Assembly: GCF_019039055.1 (NCBI RefSeq)
Contig: NZ_JAHOPB010000004.1
Coordinates: 62,001-126,000 of the forward strand
DNA from: Reyranella humidisoli
GTDB lineage: Bacteria > Pseudomonadota > Alphaproteobacteria > Reyranellales > Reyranellaceae
Length of the DNA: 64,000 nt
Direction of reading: 5' to 3'
The first letter of the stretch is position 1, and each line of letters begins with the position of its first letter. The notes below the pieces were generated by a model that ran no database searches, was not told the origin of the DNA, and saw only the letters and a list, made by a program, of their open reading frames with translations. A program made the position numbers and the translations under genes. Positions 41,748-50,600 of the stretch are shown one piece after another.

Positions 41748-43415
41748 ATGGCCGTAGCCGGCACCGCAGACGACCACTCGCGTCCAATGACGCGCGAAGA
41801 GAGGAAGGTGATCATCGCCTCCTCCGTCGGCACCGTCTTCGAATGGTACGACTTCTATCTCGCGGGCTCGCTGGCCGCGAATATCGCCGCCAACTTCTTC
41901 ACCGGCGTCAATCCGACGGCGGCCTTCATCTTCACGCTGCTGGGCTTTGCCGCCGGCTTCGCGGTCCGTCCGTTCGGCGCGCTGTTCTTCGGCAGCCTGG
42001 GCGACCTGATCGGCCGCAAGTACACCTTCCTCGTCACCATGACCCTGATGGGCATTGCGACCTTCGTCGTCGGCCTGCTGCCCGGATATGCCTCGATCGG
42101 CATCGCGGCGCCGATCCTGTTCATCGCCTGCCGACTGCTCCAGGGCCTGGCGCTGGGAGGCGAGTATGGCGGCGCGGCAACCTACGTGGCCGAGCATGCG
42201 CCGCAGGGCCGGCGTGGCTTCTACACCTCGTGGATCCAGACGACGGCGACCGTCGGCCTGTTCCTCTCGCTGCTGGTCATCCTCGCGCTGCGCCTGTCGC
42301 TGACGCCCGAGCAGTTCGCGGACTGGGGCTGGCGCGTGCCGTTCCTGGTTTCGATCCTGCTGCTGGCCGTCTCGATCTGGATCCGCCTGCAGCTCCAGGA
42401 ATCGCCCGCGTTCCAGCGCATGAAGGCCGAGGGCAAGGGTTCGAAGACCCCGCTGCGCGAGGCGTTCGGCGTGTGGAAGAACGCCAAGATCGCGCTCATC
42501 GCCCTGTTCGGCGGCACCGCCGGTCAGGCCGCGGTCTGGTACACGGGCCAGTTCTACGCCCTGTTCTTCCTGACCCAGACGCTGAAGCTCGACGGCACGA
42601 CCTCGAACATCGTGATCGCCGTGGCCCTGGCCATCGGCACGCCGTTCTTCATCTTCTTCGGCTGGCTGTCGGACAAGATCGGCCGCAAGCCGATCATCCT
42701 CGCGGGCTGCGCGCTCGCCATGGTGACCTACTTCCCGCTGTTCCATGCCCTCACCAACGCGGTGAACCCGGCGCTCAATGCCGCGATCGAGAAGTCTCCG
42801 GTCGTGGTGATCGCCGATCCCAACGAGTGCTCGTTCCAGTTCAACCCGACGGGCACCGCCTCGTTCACCAGCTCGTGCGACATCGCCAAGTCGTTCCTCG
42901 CGCGCAACTCGGTGAACTACTCGAACCAGTCCGCCCCGGCCGGCACCCCGGCGCAGATCAAGATCGGCGACAAGCTGGTGACCTCCTTCGACAAGGCGAA
43001 GGCGGGAGCCGAGGGCGCGGCCAAGGAGCGGGCTTTCAACGCCGAAGCGACCGCCGGCATCCGCGCTGCCGGCTATCCGGCCGCGGCCGACCCCAAGCAG
43101 GTCAACATGACGATGGTCATCGTCATCCTGACCATCCTCGTCATCTACGTGACGATGGTCTACGGACCGATCGCGGCCCTGCTGGTCGAGCTGTTCCCGA
43201 CCCGCATCCGCTACTCGGGCATGTCGCTGCCGTACCATATCGGCAATGGCTGGTTCGGCGGCTTCCTGCCGCCCACCGCCTTCGCCATCGTGGCGGCGAC
43301 CGGCAACATCTACTCGGGCCTCTGGTACCCCATCGCGGTGGCCGGCATGACCCTGGTGATCGGCCTCCTGTTCATGCCCGAGACCAAGGACCGCGACATC
43401 TACGCCGACGACTGA
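41748..43415 (+). CDS. MFS transporter, metabolite:H+ symporter (MHS) type with inserted loop
   Basis: A 555-residue transporter of the MHS/sugar-porter-like branch (proline/betaine, citrate, ketoglutarate permeases). It has GTVFEWYDFYLAGSLA in helix 1, RPFGALFFGSLGDLIGRK between helices 2 and 3, and FGWLSDKIGRKP in the second half. Unlike typical 430-460-residue members it carries about 100 extra residues (about 340-445) before helix 9. These include two cysteines (NECSFQFNP, SSCDIAKSF) and an Ala/Lys-rich stretch, and would lie in the periplasm. An SSS acetate-type system is nearby, so uptake of a carboxylate is plausible. Confidence 0.9.
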   Translation: MAVAGTADDHSRPMTREERKVIIASSVGTVFEWYDFYLAGSLAANIAANFFTGVNPTAAFIFTLLGFAAGFAVRPFGALFFGSLGDLIGRKYTFLVTMTLMGIATFVVGLLPGYASIGIAAPILFIACRLLQGLALGGEYGGAATYVAEHAPQGRRGFYTSWIQTTATVGLFLSLLVILALRLSLTPEQFADWGWRVPFLVSILLLAVSIWIRLQLQESPAFQRMKAEGKGSKTPLREAFGVWKNAKIALIALFGGTAGQAAVWYTGQFYALFFLTQTLKLDGTTSNIVIAVALAIGTPFFIFFGWLSDKIGRKPIILAGCALAMVTYFPLFHALTNAVNPALNAAIEKSPVVVIADPNECSFQFNPTGTASFTSSCDIAKSFLARNSVNYSNQSAPAGTPAQIKIGDKLVTSFDKAKAGAEGAAKERAFNAEATAGIRAAGYPAAADPKQVNMTMVIVILTILVIYVTMVYGPIAALLVELFPTRIRYSGMSLPYHIGNGWFGGFLPPTAFAIVAATGNIYSGLWYPIAVAGMTLVIGLLFMPETKDRDIYADD

Positions 43416-43439
43416 CACACCGTCTGCGAGAAGATAAGG

Positions 43440-43474
43440 ACCGGCGGCCCCGCAAGGGCCGCCGGTTTCTTTTT
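43440..43474 (+). terminator. Rho-independent terminator of the MHS transporter gene
   Basis: A perfect 11-bp stem ACCGGCGGCCC / GGGCCGCCGGT with a CGCAA loop is followed by TTCTTTTT. It begins 25 bases after the transporter stop and ends 34 bases before the ppa start. Confidence 0.88.
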
Positions 43475-43507
43475 GAGCTTTTCGGCGGCTTCGTTCAGGA
43501 TCGCGCC

Positions 43508-44041
43508 ATGAACCTCGACGCCATTGCCATCGGCAAGAATCCGCCCGAAGACGTGAACACCATCATCGAAGTGCCGATCGGCGGAGAGCCGATCAAGTAC
43601 GAGATGGACAAGGAAGCCGGTACCCTGGTGGTCGACCGCTTCCTCTACACGCCCATGCGCTACCCCGGGAATTACGGCTTCGTGCCGCATACCCTGTCCG
43701 ACGACGGCGACCCGATCGACGTGCTGGTGGCCAATACCCGCCCGATCATCGCCGGCGCCGTGATCAACGTGCGCCCGATCGGCGTGCTGCGCATGGAGGA
43801 CGACGGCGGCGGCGACGAGAAGATCATCGCCGTGCCGTCGCCCAAGCTGACCCAGCGCTACGTCCATGTGAAGAACTACACCGACCTGCCGGAGATCACG
43901 CGCCACCAGATCGAGCACTTCTTCATCCACTACAAGGATCTCGAACCGGGCAAGTGGGTGAAGCTGCTGGGCTGGGGCGACGTCGACGAGGCCCGCCGCC
44001 TCATCACCGAAGCGATCGAGCGGGCGAAGACGAAGGGCTGA
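43508..44041 (+). CDS. ppa: Inorganic pyrophosphatase
   Basis: A 177-residue family I soluble pyrophosphatase that hydrolyses pyrophosphate to phosphate. It has the family signature DGDPIDVLV with metal-binding aspartates (about residues 66-71), the N-terminal IEVPIGGEPIKYEMDKE and the YPGNYGFVPHTL segment. ATG at 43508 follows a CAGGAT site. The leader between the terminator and the start is duplicated, with changes, in front of the second autotransporter (47640-47680). Confidence 0.97.
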   Translation: MNLDAIAIGKNPPEDVNTIIEVPIGGEPIKYEMDKEAGTLVVDRFLYTPMRYPGNYGFVPHTLSDDGDPIDVLVANTRPIIAGAVINVRPIGVLRMEDDGGGDEKIIAVPSPKLTQRYVHVKNYTDLPEITRHQIEHFFIHYKDLEPGKWVKLLGWGDVDEARRLITEAIERAKTKG

Positions 44042-44092
44042 CGCAAGCGGCGCCGCCGGGTTTGGGGATTGGGGGATCTGGAGGAGTTGCGG

Positions 44093-47000
44093 GTGAAGAA
44101 TTGTGGCTGGTCGGCGACGCTCGTCGCCAGTTTGTCGATGGCGATCGCGGGGCCGGCGGCGGCCCAGTCGTGGAACTATTACCCGACGACGACGAGTTCG
44201 ACCTTCTACGTTCCCTTTGCCGGTGGCCAGATGGGTGACGGCACGATGGGGAGTGTCAGCCTGTCGATGCCCTTCACGATCCCGGGCGAAGCTCCCGGGT
44301 TGAAATCCACCAACTTCGTAATGGACACCGGGTCGACCGGTATCCTCGTCTCTTCGGATCGGTTCACGCCTGCACCGGGCACGTCGAAGGGCTCGGGCAG
44401 CATCACCTACACCAGCAGCGGCATCATCAACGAAGGAACCGTCTACACCGCCGACATCCTCATTAATGGGCCAGTCGTCAACGGCCAGCAGACCTCCGCG
44501 ATGGCCACGGTGCCGGTCCTTCTCGTGACCAACATAACCTGCGAGCCCGGCAAGCAAGCCACGGGCCAGTGCCAGCCCAATTCCAGTCCTACCGGGATCG
44601 GGATGATGGGAGTGGGTTTCAACCGCGGGTCCGCCAACGCCGCCGCCGGCGCCGCGACGGCTTTGTCTCCCAGCGGCAACCCGTTTCTCAACCTGACCGG
44701 ATTCGCGAACCTATCCGACCTGTCGGTCGCCAACATGCGCGCGGGCTTCGTCATCACCAACAACCAGGCGCAGCCCGGCGTGATGCTGGGCCTCGACAGC
44801 GCGTTCCTGAACGACTTCGCCTACGTGAAACTGATGGCGATTCCGAATCCGAATCCGAATACGAATCCGTACGCGAACACGGTGCCGCGATGCTCTGTGC
44901 CTACGAATAACTGCTTACTCTACGGCAACTTCCAGCCGACCACGATGAGCGTGAAGACCAATGGCGTCCCCATGAACGGGACCGTGCTCCAGGACAGCGG
45001 CATTGAGTATATGTTCCTGTCACCGCCGCCGCCGGGCAGCGGTCTCGTCGCGGGCGAACAGACCTATGCGCCTAACGGCACGACTATTGCGATTTCACTT
45101 CCGGGACAGCTGGGTACCGTCGCAAGCTACTCTTTTACGGTTGGAACGCCTGACCGCGTGGCGCCAACCAACGTTCAGGTGGTCGATGGTCCACCCTATG
45201 TGAACACCGGCCACAATTTCTTTCGCGGCTTCGACTATCTCTACGATCCCTATGGCGGTTTCGTCGGCTATCGCTGGAGCGGATCGAACCATGATCCAAG
45301 CGGCTCGGTCACGCCGATGCTCGCCCTGCAGGGCACGCTCGCCTTCGACAACAACTTCTCGTCGAACTTCCCGACCTACCTGATGGCCGCGACGACCTTT
45401 CAGCAGACCGGTACCGGTACCATCAGCGGCGATATCGTGGGGACGGGCAGCCTGGCGCTCGGCAGCGGCACGATGAACCTGTCGGGCGCCAACGGTTACA
45501 CCGGCGGCACCATCGTCAATGGCGGCATTCTGAATATCGCTTCGGCGGGAGCCTTGCCGACGGGCGGTTCGCTGACCATCAACGCAGGGCAGCTCAATCT
45601 CAACGGCAACAGCCCGACCATCGGCAACCTGTCCGGCTCCGGCGGCGTGCTCGACCTTGGCGCCGGCCGGCTGAGCATCAATGCCAGCGGCGCCAGTTCG
45701 CTCGCCACTTCCGTCACCGGCGCTGGCGGGTTGAGTCTGTTCGGCAAAGGTCAGCTCTCGCTGACCGGCAACAACACCTATACCGGTGAAACCCGGATCT
45801 TCGGCGGCCTGCTCGCGGTCAACGGAAGCATCACCAGCGATGTGGCGGTGGGTGGCAGCGGCAGCCTGGGCGGCAGCGGCACGATCGTCGGCAACGTGAC
45901 GAACGCCGGCGTCGTCGCGCCCGGAAACTCGATCGGCACGCTGAACGTCACAGGCAACTATACGCAGGCCGGCGGGACCTTCCAGGCCGAGGTCAACGCC
46001 TCGCGCCAGGGCGACCGGCTCAATGCGACGGGCACGGCCACCATCGGAGCGGGCAGCACCGTATTCGTCCTGCCACAGGCCGGCAGCTACGCGCCGCGTA
46101 CGACCTACACGCTGCTCAACGCGACCGGTGGGGTGACCGGTGCCTACGCCTCGGTCAGCAGCGCCCTGCCATTCCTGCAGCCGAGCCTCAGCTACGACGC
46201 CAACAACGTCTATCTCAGCCTGCAGATCGGCGGTTTCTCGCAGGCGGCCACAACGCCGAACCAGGCCGCCATCGCCGCGGTTCTCGACGCCACGGCGCTC
46301 GGTGCCACGGGCGACTATGCCACGGTCATCGGCGCTCTCTCCACGCTCTCCCTGCAGCAGGGCCAGGCGGTGATGAACTCGATCAGCGGCCAGAACTACT
46401 CGGGCTTCTCGAGCACGATGGTGCAGGGGATCCAGATGTTCCTGAGCAACTTCGCGGGACAGGCGGGTGGCGGCGGCAGTCTGGGCGGTTCGACCCGCGT
46501 GGCGCTGGCCGAGGCCTGCGATGTCGCCTGCGACAGCACGGTGCCGGCGCTGTGGAGTGCCTGGGGCGGCGCGCTGGGCGGGCTCGGCACGATGACCAGC
46601 AGCAGCGCCAATGCCGGCACGCTGACCTACAGCGCGGGCGGCTTCGCCGGCGGCCTCGACCGTCTGGTGGCGCCGGGCCTGCGGGTCGGCGTGACGGCGG
46701 GCTATCAGAACGCCAACCAGTGGGCCTCGGGCTTCAGCGGCCTCGGTAACTCCAACAGCTTCCAGGCCGGGCTCTACGCCAACTACAGCCAGGACAATGT
46801 CTACGCCGACGCAATCGCGGGCTATGCCTACAGCGCCAACCAGATGTGGCGCAGCATCGCGATCCCGGGCCTCGCGCCGCGCACCGCGATCGGCAACACC
46901 GGCGCCAACCAGTTCTACGGCCAGGTCGAGACCGGCTATCGCTTCGACCTCGGTGGTCTGGCCGACGCCTTCGTCACGCCGTTCGTGCGGCTGCAGGCCT

Positions 47001-47398
47001 ATACCGGCACCCAGAACGCCTTCACCGAGACGGGGGCGGGCTCGCTGAACCTCTCGGTGGCGCAGCAGACGACGAACTCGCTGCGCACGGTGCTGGGCGC
47101 GCAGCTGGGCGGTTCGATGGATCTGGGCTGGCGCGACCGGCTGGCGCTGAAGGTACGACTGGGCTGGAGCCACGAGTATGCCGAGACGGCGCGTCCCGTG
47201 ACGGCCTCGTTCGCCGGCGCACCCGTTGCGCCGTTCACGACCTACGGCGTTGCGCCGCAGCGCGACGGCGTCGTGATGGGCCTCGCGGCCAATACCGCCA
47301 TCGCCGATGCGACGTCGATCTACCTGCGCTACGAGGGCGAGGTCTCCGGCCAGGACAACGCCCACGCCTTCACCGCCGGCTTCCGCATAACCTGGTAG
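44093..47398 (+). CDS. Autotransporter with pepsin-like aspartic peptidase passenger (copy 1)
   Basis: A 1101-residue type Va autotransporter. A signal peptide ends at about AAA-QSW (residue 24). The passenger (about 30-400) has, in order: DTGS (D78), a flap-like GSITYTSSG with Tyr106, GIGMMGVGF (about 168-176), QDSGIEYMF (D301) and GHNFFRGFDYLYDPYGGFVGY (373-393), the plan of a bilobal A1 aspartic peptidase. Then follow autotransporter-associated beta-strand repeats (about 445-640) and the C-terminal beta-barrel ending in Trp. The GTG start at 44093 has GGAGGAG six bases upstream. Activity is inferred; the fourth residue of the second motif is Ile, not Ser/Thr. Confidence 0.85.
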   Translation: MKNCGWSATLVASLSMAIAGPAAAQSWNYYPTTTSSTFYVPFAGGQMGDGTMGSVSLSMPFTIPGEAPGLKSTNFVMDTGSTGILVSSDRFTPAPGTSKGSGSITYTSSGIINEGTVYTADILINGPVVNGQQTSAMATVPVLLVTNITCEPGKQATGQCQPNSSPTGIGMMGVGFNRGSANAAAGAATALSPSGNPFLNLTGFANLSDLSVANMRAGFVITNNQAQPGVMLGLDSAFLNDFAYVKLMAIPNPNPNTNPYANTVPRCSVPTNNCLLYGNFQPTTMSVKTNGVPMNGTVLQDSGIEYMFLSPPPPGSGLVAGEQTYAPNGTTIAISLPGQLGTVASYSFTVGTPDRVAPTNVQVVDGPPYVNTGHNFFRGFDYLYDPYGGFVGYRWSGSNHDPSGSVTPMLALQGTLAFDNNFSSNFPTYLMAATTFQQTGTGTISGDIVGTGSLALGSGTMNLSGANGYTGGTIVNGGILNIASAGALPTGGSLTINAGQLNLNGNSPTIGNLSGSGGVLDLGAGRLSINASGASSLATSVTGAGGLSLFGKGQLSLTGNNTYTGETRIFGGLLAVNGSITSDVAVGGSGSLGGSGTIVGNVTNAGVVAPGNSIGTLNVTGNYTQAGGTFQAEVNASRQGDRLNATGTATIGAGSTVFVLPQAGSYAPRTTYTLLNATGGVTGAYASVSSALPFLQPSLSYDANNVYLSLQIGGFSQAATTPNQAAIAAVLDATALGATGDYATVIGALSTLSLQQGQAVMNSISGQNYSGFSSTMVQGIQMFLSNFAGQAGGGGSLGGSTRVALAEACDVACDSTVPALWSAWGGALGGLGTMTSSSANAGTLTYSAGGFAGGLDRLVAPGLRVGVTAGYQNANQWASGFSGLGNSNSFQAGLYANYSQDNVYADAIAGYAYSANQMWRSIAIPGLAPRTAIGNTGANQFYGQVETGYRFDLGGLADAFVTPFVRLQAYTGTQNAFTETGAGSLNLSVAQQTTNSLRTVLGAQLGGSMDLGWRDRLALKVRLGWSHEYAETARPVTASFAGAPVAPFTTYGVAPQRDGVVMGLAANTAIADATSIYLRYEGEVSGQDNAHAFTAGFRITW
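44843..44866 (+). repeat. Four tandem hexamers coding Pro-Asn
   Basis: CCGAAT is repeated three times followed by ACGAAT, encoding a PNPNPNTN loop in the C-terminal lobe of the first autotransporter passenger. The second copy lacks it. Such units can change number by slippage without breaking the frame. Confidence 0.7.
46140..47398 (+). repeat. Autotransporter barrel repeat, copy 1
   Basis: This segment, coding for the linker and beta-barrel, aligns with 49734-50992 at a constant offset of 3594 bases, without indels and with only scattered substitutions. Its last 580 bases or so are also nearly identical to the third copy. The protein segments EACDVACDSTVPALWSAWGG and the whole C-terminal barrel are shared. 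Confidence 0.9.
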
Positions 47399-47417
47399 AG
47401 GAAGGTTCCATCGGGCG

Positions 47418-47510
47418 GTGAGCGCCGCGCAGGATCGGCGCGGCGAAGGGCATCTTCCTCGGCATCCACGGGGTGGGCGACTGTCGCAAGGCGCGGACAG
47501 GCGGCGGAGA
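47418..47510 (+). pseudogene. Remnant of an alpha/beta-hydrolase gene
   Basis: At 47437-47500 one frame reads an IFLGIHGVGDCRKAR-like peptide that matches ILGIHGFGDYRKAW of the intact hydrolase at 54043-55044; about 47 of 57 bases agree. The bases just before it (GCGCAGGATCGGCGCGGCG) also match the bases after the third autotransporter. So this is what is left of a duplicated downstream hydrolase that lost its beginning by deletion and everything after about 75 bases. Confidence 0.7.
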
Positions 47511-47639
47511 CCGTTGGTTGGGTCGCCTGTCTGGCGAGCCGGGAGGCGGGCTACAGGATGGGCGCCGGCCTCACCCTCGACGGGGGTACGTGCTCTGATT
47601 CGCCGGCCCCTACCCTCGCCGGCGTACAGGGACCAGCTT

Positions 47640-47680
47640 TTTCTTTTTGAGCTTCGGCGGAGCTTCATTCAGGATTGGGC
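47640..47680 (+). repeat. Duplicated ppa leader before the second autotransporter
   Basis: The 41 bases before the ATG at 47681 align with the 42 bases before the ppa ATG (43466-43507), sharing TTTCTTTTTGAGCTT, CGGCGG and TTCAGGAT with two short indels. A CGCCGGC / GCCGGCG hairpin at 47601-47627 precedes it, echoing the terminator before ppa. Confidence 0.75.
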
Positions 47681-50600
47681 ATGAAGCGGCCAGAGCGTCG
47701 CAAAGGGTGGGTGCTGGGGAGTAGAGGCGTGAACCGTGAAGGTGTCTGGCGGGCAACGCTCGTCCTGTCGGCGTGTTCGTTGTTTTCCGGTCCGGTCGTG
47801 GCGCAATCGGCGCTACCCTGGAACATGTACGGCGGCGGCGGCACGTTTTTCGTTCCGCTCACCACCGAGCCGAACTCCGCTGGCGGGCCCAACCAGGTAC
47901 TCGTCTCGCTGACGCTCAACGGCCACAAAAACCCCCATAATTTCATTTTGGATACCGGCTCCCTCGGGCTTGTGGCGGGCCCAAAGTATTACACGCCCGG
48001 CAACGATCCGGTCCTCGCGCCCCATGCGACCATCGATTACTCCACCAAGGGCGACAAGCCGGTGGGCTCCCTCTACCTAACGAACGTGCAGATCAATGGC
48101 GCAAACGGCCAGTCGGTGACCGCGCGGGTTCCGATCCTCGCGGCCACCAAAGGCGACTTCCATCAAATGGGCGTCGGCTTCGATCGCGGCGGCGTCATGG
48201 TCGAGCCGCACCTTAACGCACGTAAAGACTTGCAGCAGGCGGCCAACAACTCATGGAACATGAATCCGCTGCTCTCGCTGGTGAGCGGCCCTGGCGTCAG
48301 CAACATGCAGCCGGGCTACATCATCGGCATGAGCGGATTTCCGAGCCTCGGCCTCGGCAACACCCCGGGTATCCTGCTTGGGCTCAACAGCCAGAACACC
48401 AGCGGCTTCGCCTTCCAGAACCTGCCTTCGAACGGCACCAACCAGTCCTGGTACAGCATCGGTGGCACCGCCTACCCCGTGCAATGGGGCTCCCAGAATG
48501 GGTCGGTCTCGATCACGGTCGACGGACAGCCACCCTACGATCTCGGGACCCTGAACCAGCTACCCGATAGCGGCATCTCCTTCATGATCGTCACGGCGCC
48601 GACCGCCGGCCAGGTCCCGGTCGGCACGGGGCAGTGCAGCGCTAGGACACAGGCGGAGACCAACTGCCTGCAGCCCGGCAGTACAGTGGATGTCTTTCTG
48701 CCGGGGCAAACGACGGCCGCCTACAGTTTCATCCTGGGTGACAGCAGTTCCATCCTGCCCTACGGCGTGCAGGTCACGGACGGGGCGGGCTTCACCAACC
48801 TCGGCCGCACCTTCTTCGAAAACCTCAATTACCTCTACGATCCGGTGAACGGCTTCGTAGGCTACAGCGTCCCCGTCAGTCACGACTATCGGGGCAATGG
48901 AAGCATCATCCAGATGCTGGCCCTGCAGGGCATGCTGAACCTGCCGGACACTTTCCAGGCGAGTTTCACGACGTACCTGATGGACAATGTGACGGTGCAG
49001 GTTCAGCAGAACGGCTCGGCCGGTCTGACCGGCCCAATCTGGGGGCCTGGCGGCCTGACGCTGGGAAGCGGCAACCTCACCCTGGGCGGCGCCGGCACCT
49101 ATGCGGGCGGAACGACCGTGAACGGCGGCCTTCTCACGATTGCCAACACCGGTTCGATCCTGGGCGACGTCACCGTCAACAATGGTGGCGGCCTGGTCAA
49201 CAACGGCACGATCGGCGGCAATGGTCAGCTCACCGTCAATGCCGGCGGCAGCTTCGTCAACAACGGCACGGTCGACACGTCGCTCCAGTGGCAGCTGAAT
49301 CGGGGCAGCTTCACCAACAACGGCGCCTTCAACGGCAGCCTCGCCAACCTTGGGCTGGCGGCCAATGGGGGGACGCTGACGGGCTCGGTGTTCAACGGCA
49401 GCCTGGGCCAGTTCAGCAACACCGGCACGATCACCGGCAACGTCACCAACATGGGCGTGCTCTCGGGTACCGGCACGATCGTCGGCGACCTGACCAGCAC
49501 CGGCGTCGTTGCACCCGGCAACTCGATCGGCACGCTGAACGTCGGCGGGAACTACAGCCAGAACGGCGGCGCGTATCAGTCCGAGGTCAATGCCGCGCGC
49601 CAGAGCGACCGCATCAATGTCACGGGCACCGCCACGATCGGTGCGGGCAGCTCGCTGCTCGTCGTGCCGCAGGCCGGCATCTACGCGGCGCGCACGAACT
49701 ACACGCTGCTCAACGCCACGGGCGGCGTGAACGGAACCTACGCCTCGGTCAGCAGCGCCCTGCCATTCCTGCAGCCGAGCCTCAGCTACGACGCCAACAA
49801 CGTCTATCTCAGCCTGCAGATCGGCGGCTTCGCGCAGGCGGCCACAACGCCGAACCAGGCCGCCATCGCCGCGGTTCTCGACGCCACGGCGCTCGGTGCG
49901 ACGGGCGACTATGCCACGGTCATCGGCGCTCTCTCCACGCTCTCCCTGCAACAGGGCCAGGCTGTGATGAACTCGATCAGCGGCCAGAACTACTCGGGCT
50001 TCTCGAGCACGATGGTGCAGGGGATCCAGATGTTCCTGAGCAACTTCGCGGGACAGGCGGGTGGCGGCGTCAGTCTGGGCGGTTCGACCCGCGTGGCGCT
50101 GGCCGAGGCCTGCGATGTGGCGTGCGACAGCACGGTGCCGGCGCTGTGGAGCGCCTGGGGCGGCGCGCTGGGCGGATTGGGCACGATGACCAGCAGCGGC
50201 GCCAATGCCGGCACGCTGACCTACAGCGCGGGCGGCTTCGCCGGCGGCCTCGACCGTCTGGTGGCGCCGGGCCTGCGGGTCGGCGTGACGGCGGGCTACC
50301 AGAACGCCAACCAGTGGGTCTCGGGCTTCAGCGGGCTGGGCAACTCCAACAGCTTCCAGGCCGGGCTCTATGCCAACTACAGCCAGGACAAGGTCTATGC
50401 CGACGCAATCGCGGGCTATGCCTACAGCGCCAACCAGATGTGGCGCAGCATCGCGATCCCGGGCCTCGCGCCGCGCACGGCGATCGGCAACACCGGCGCC
50501 AACCAGTTCTACGGCCAGGTCGAGACCGGCTATCGCTTCGACCTCGGCGGTCTTGCCGACGCCTTCGTCACGCCGTTCGTGCGGCTGCAGGCCTATACCG

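Noticed and set aside
49080..49450. NNG-rich tandem units in the second autotransporter as a DNA repeat array
   Set aside because: They are degenerate protein repeats (autotransporter-associated beta strands) without regular DNA periodicity.
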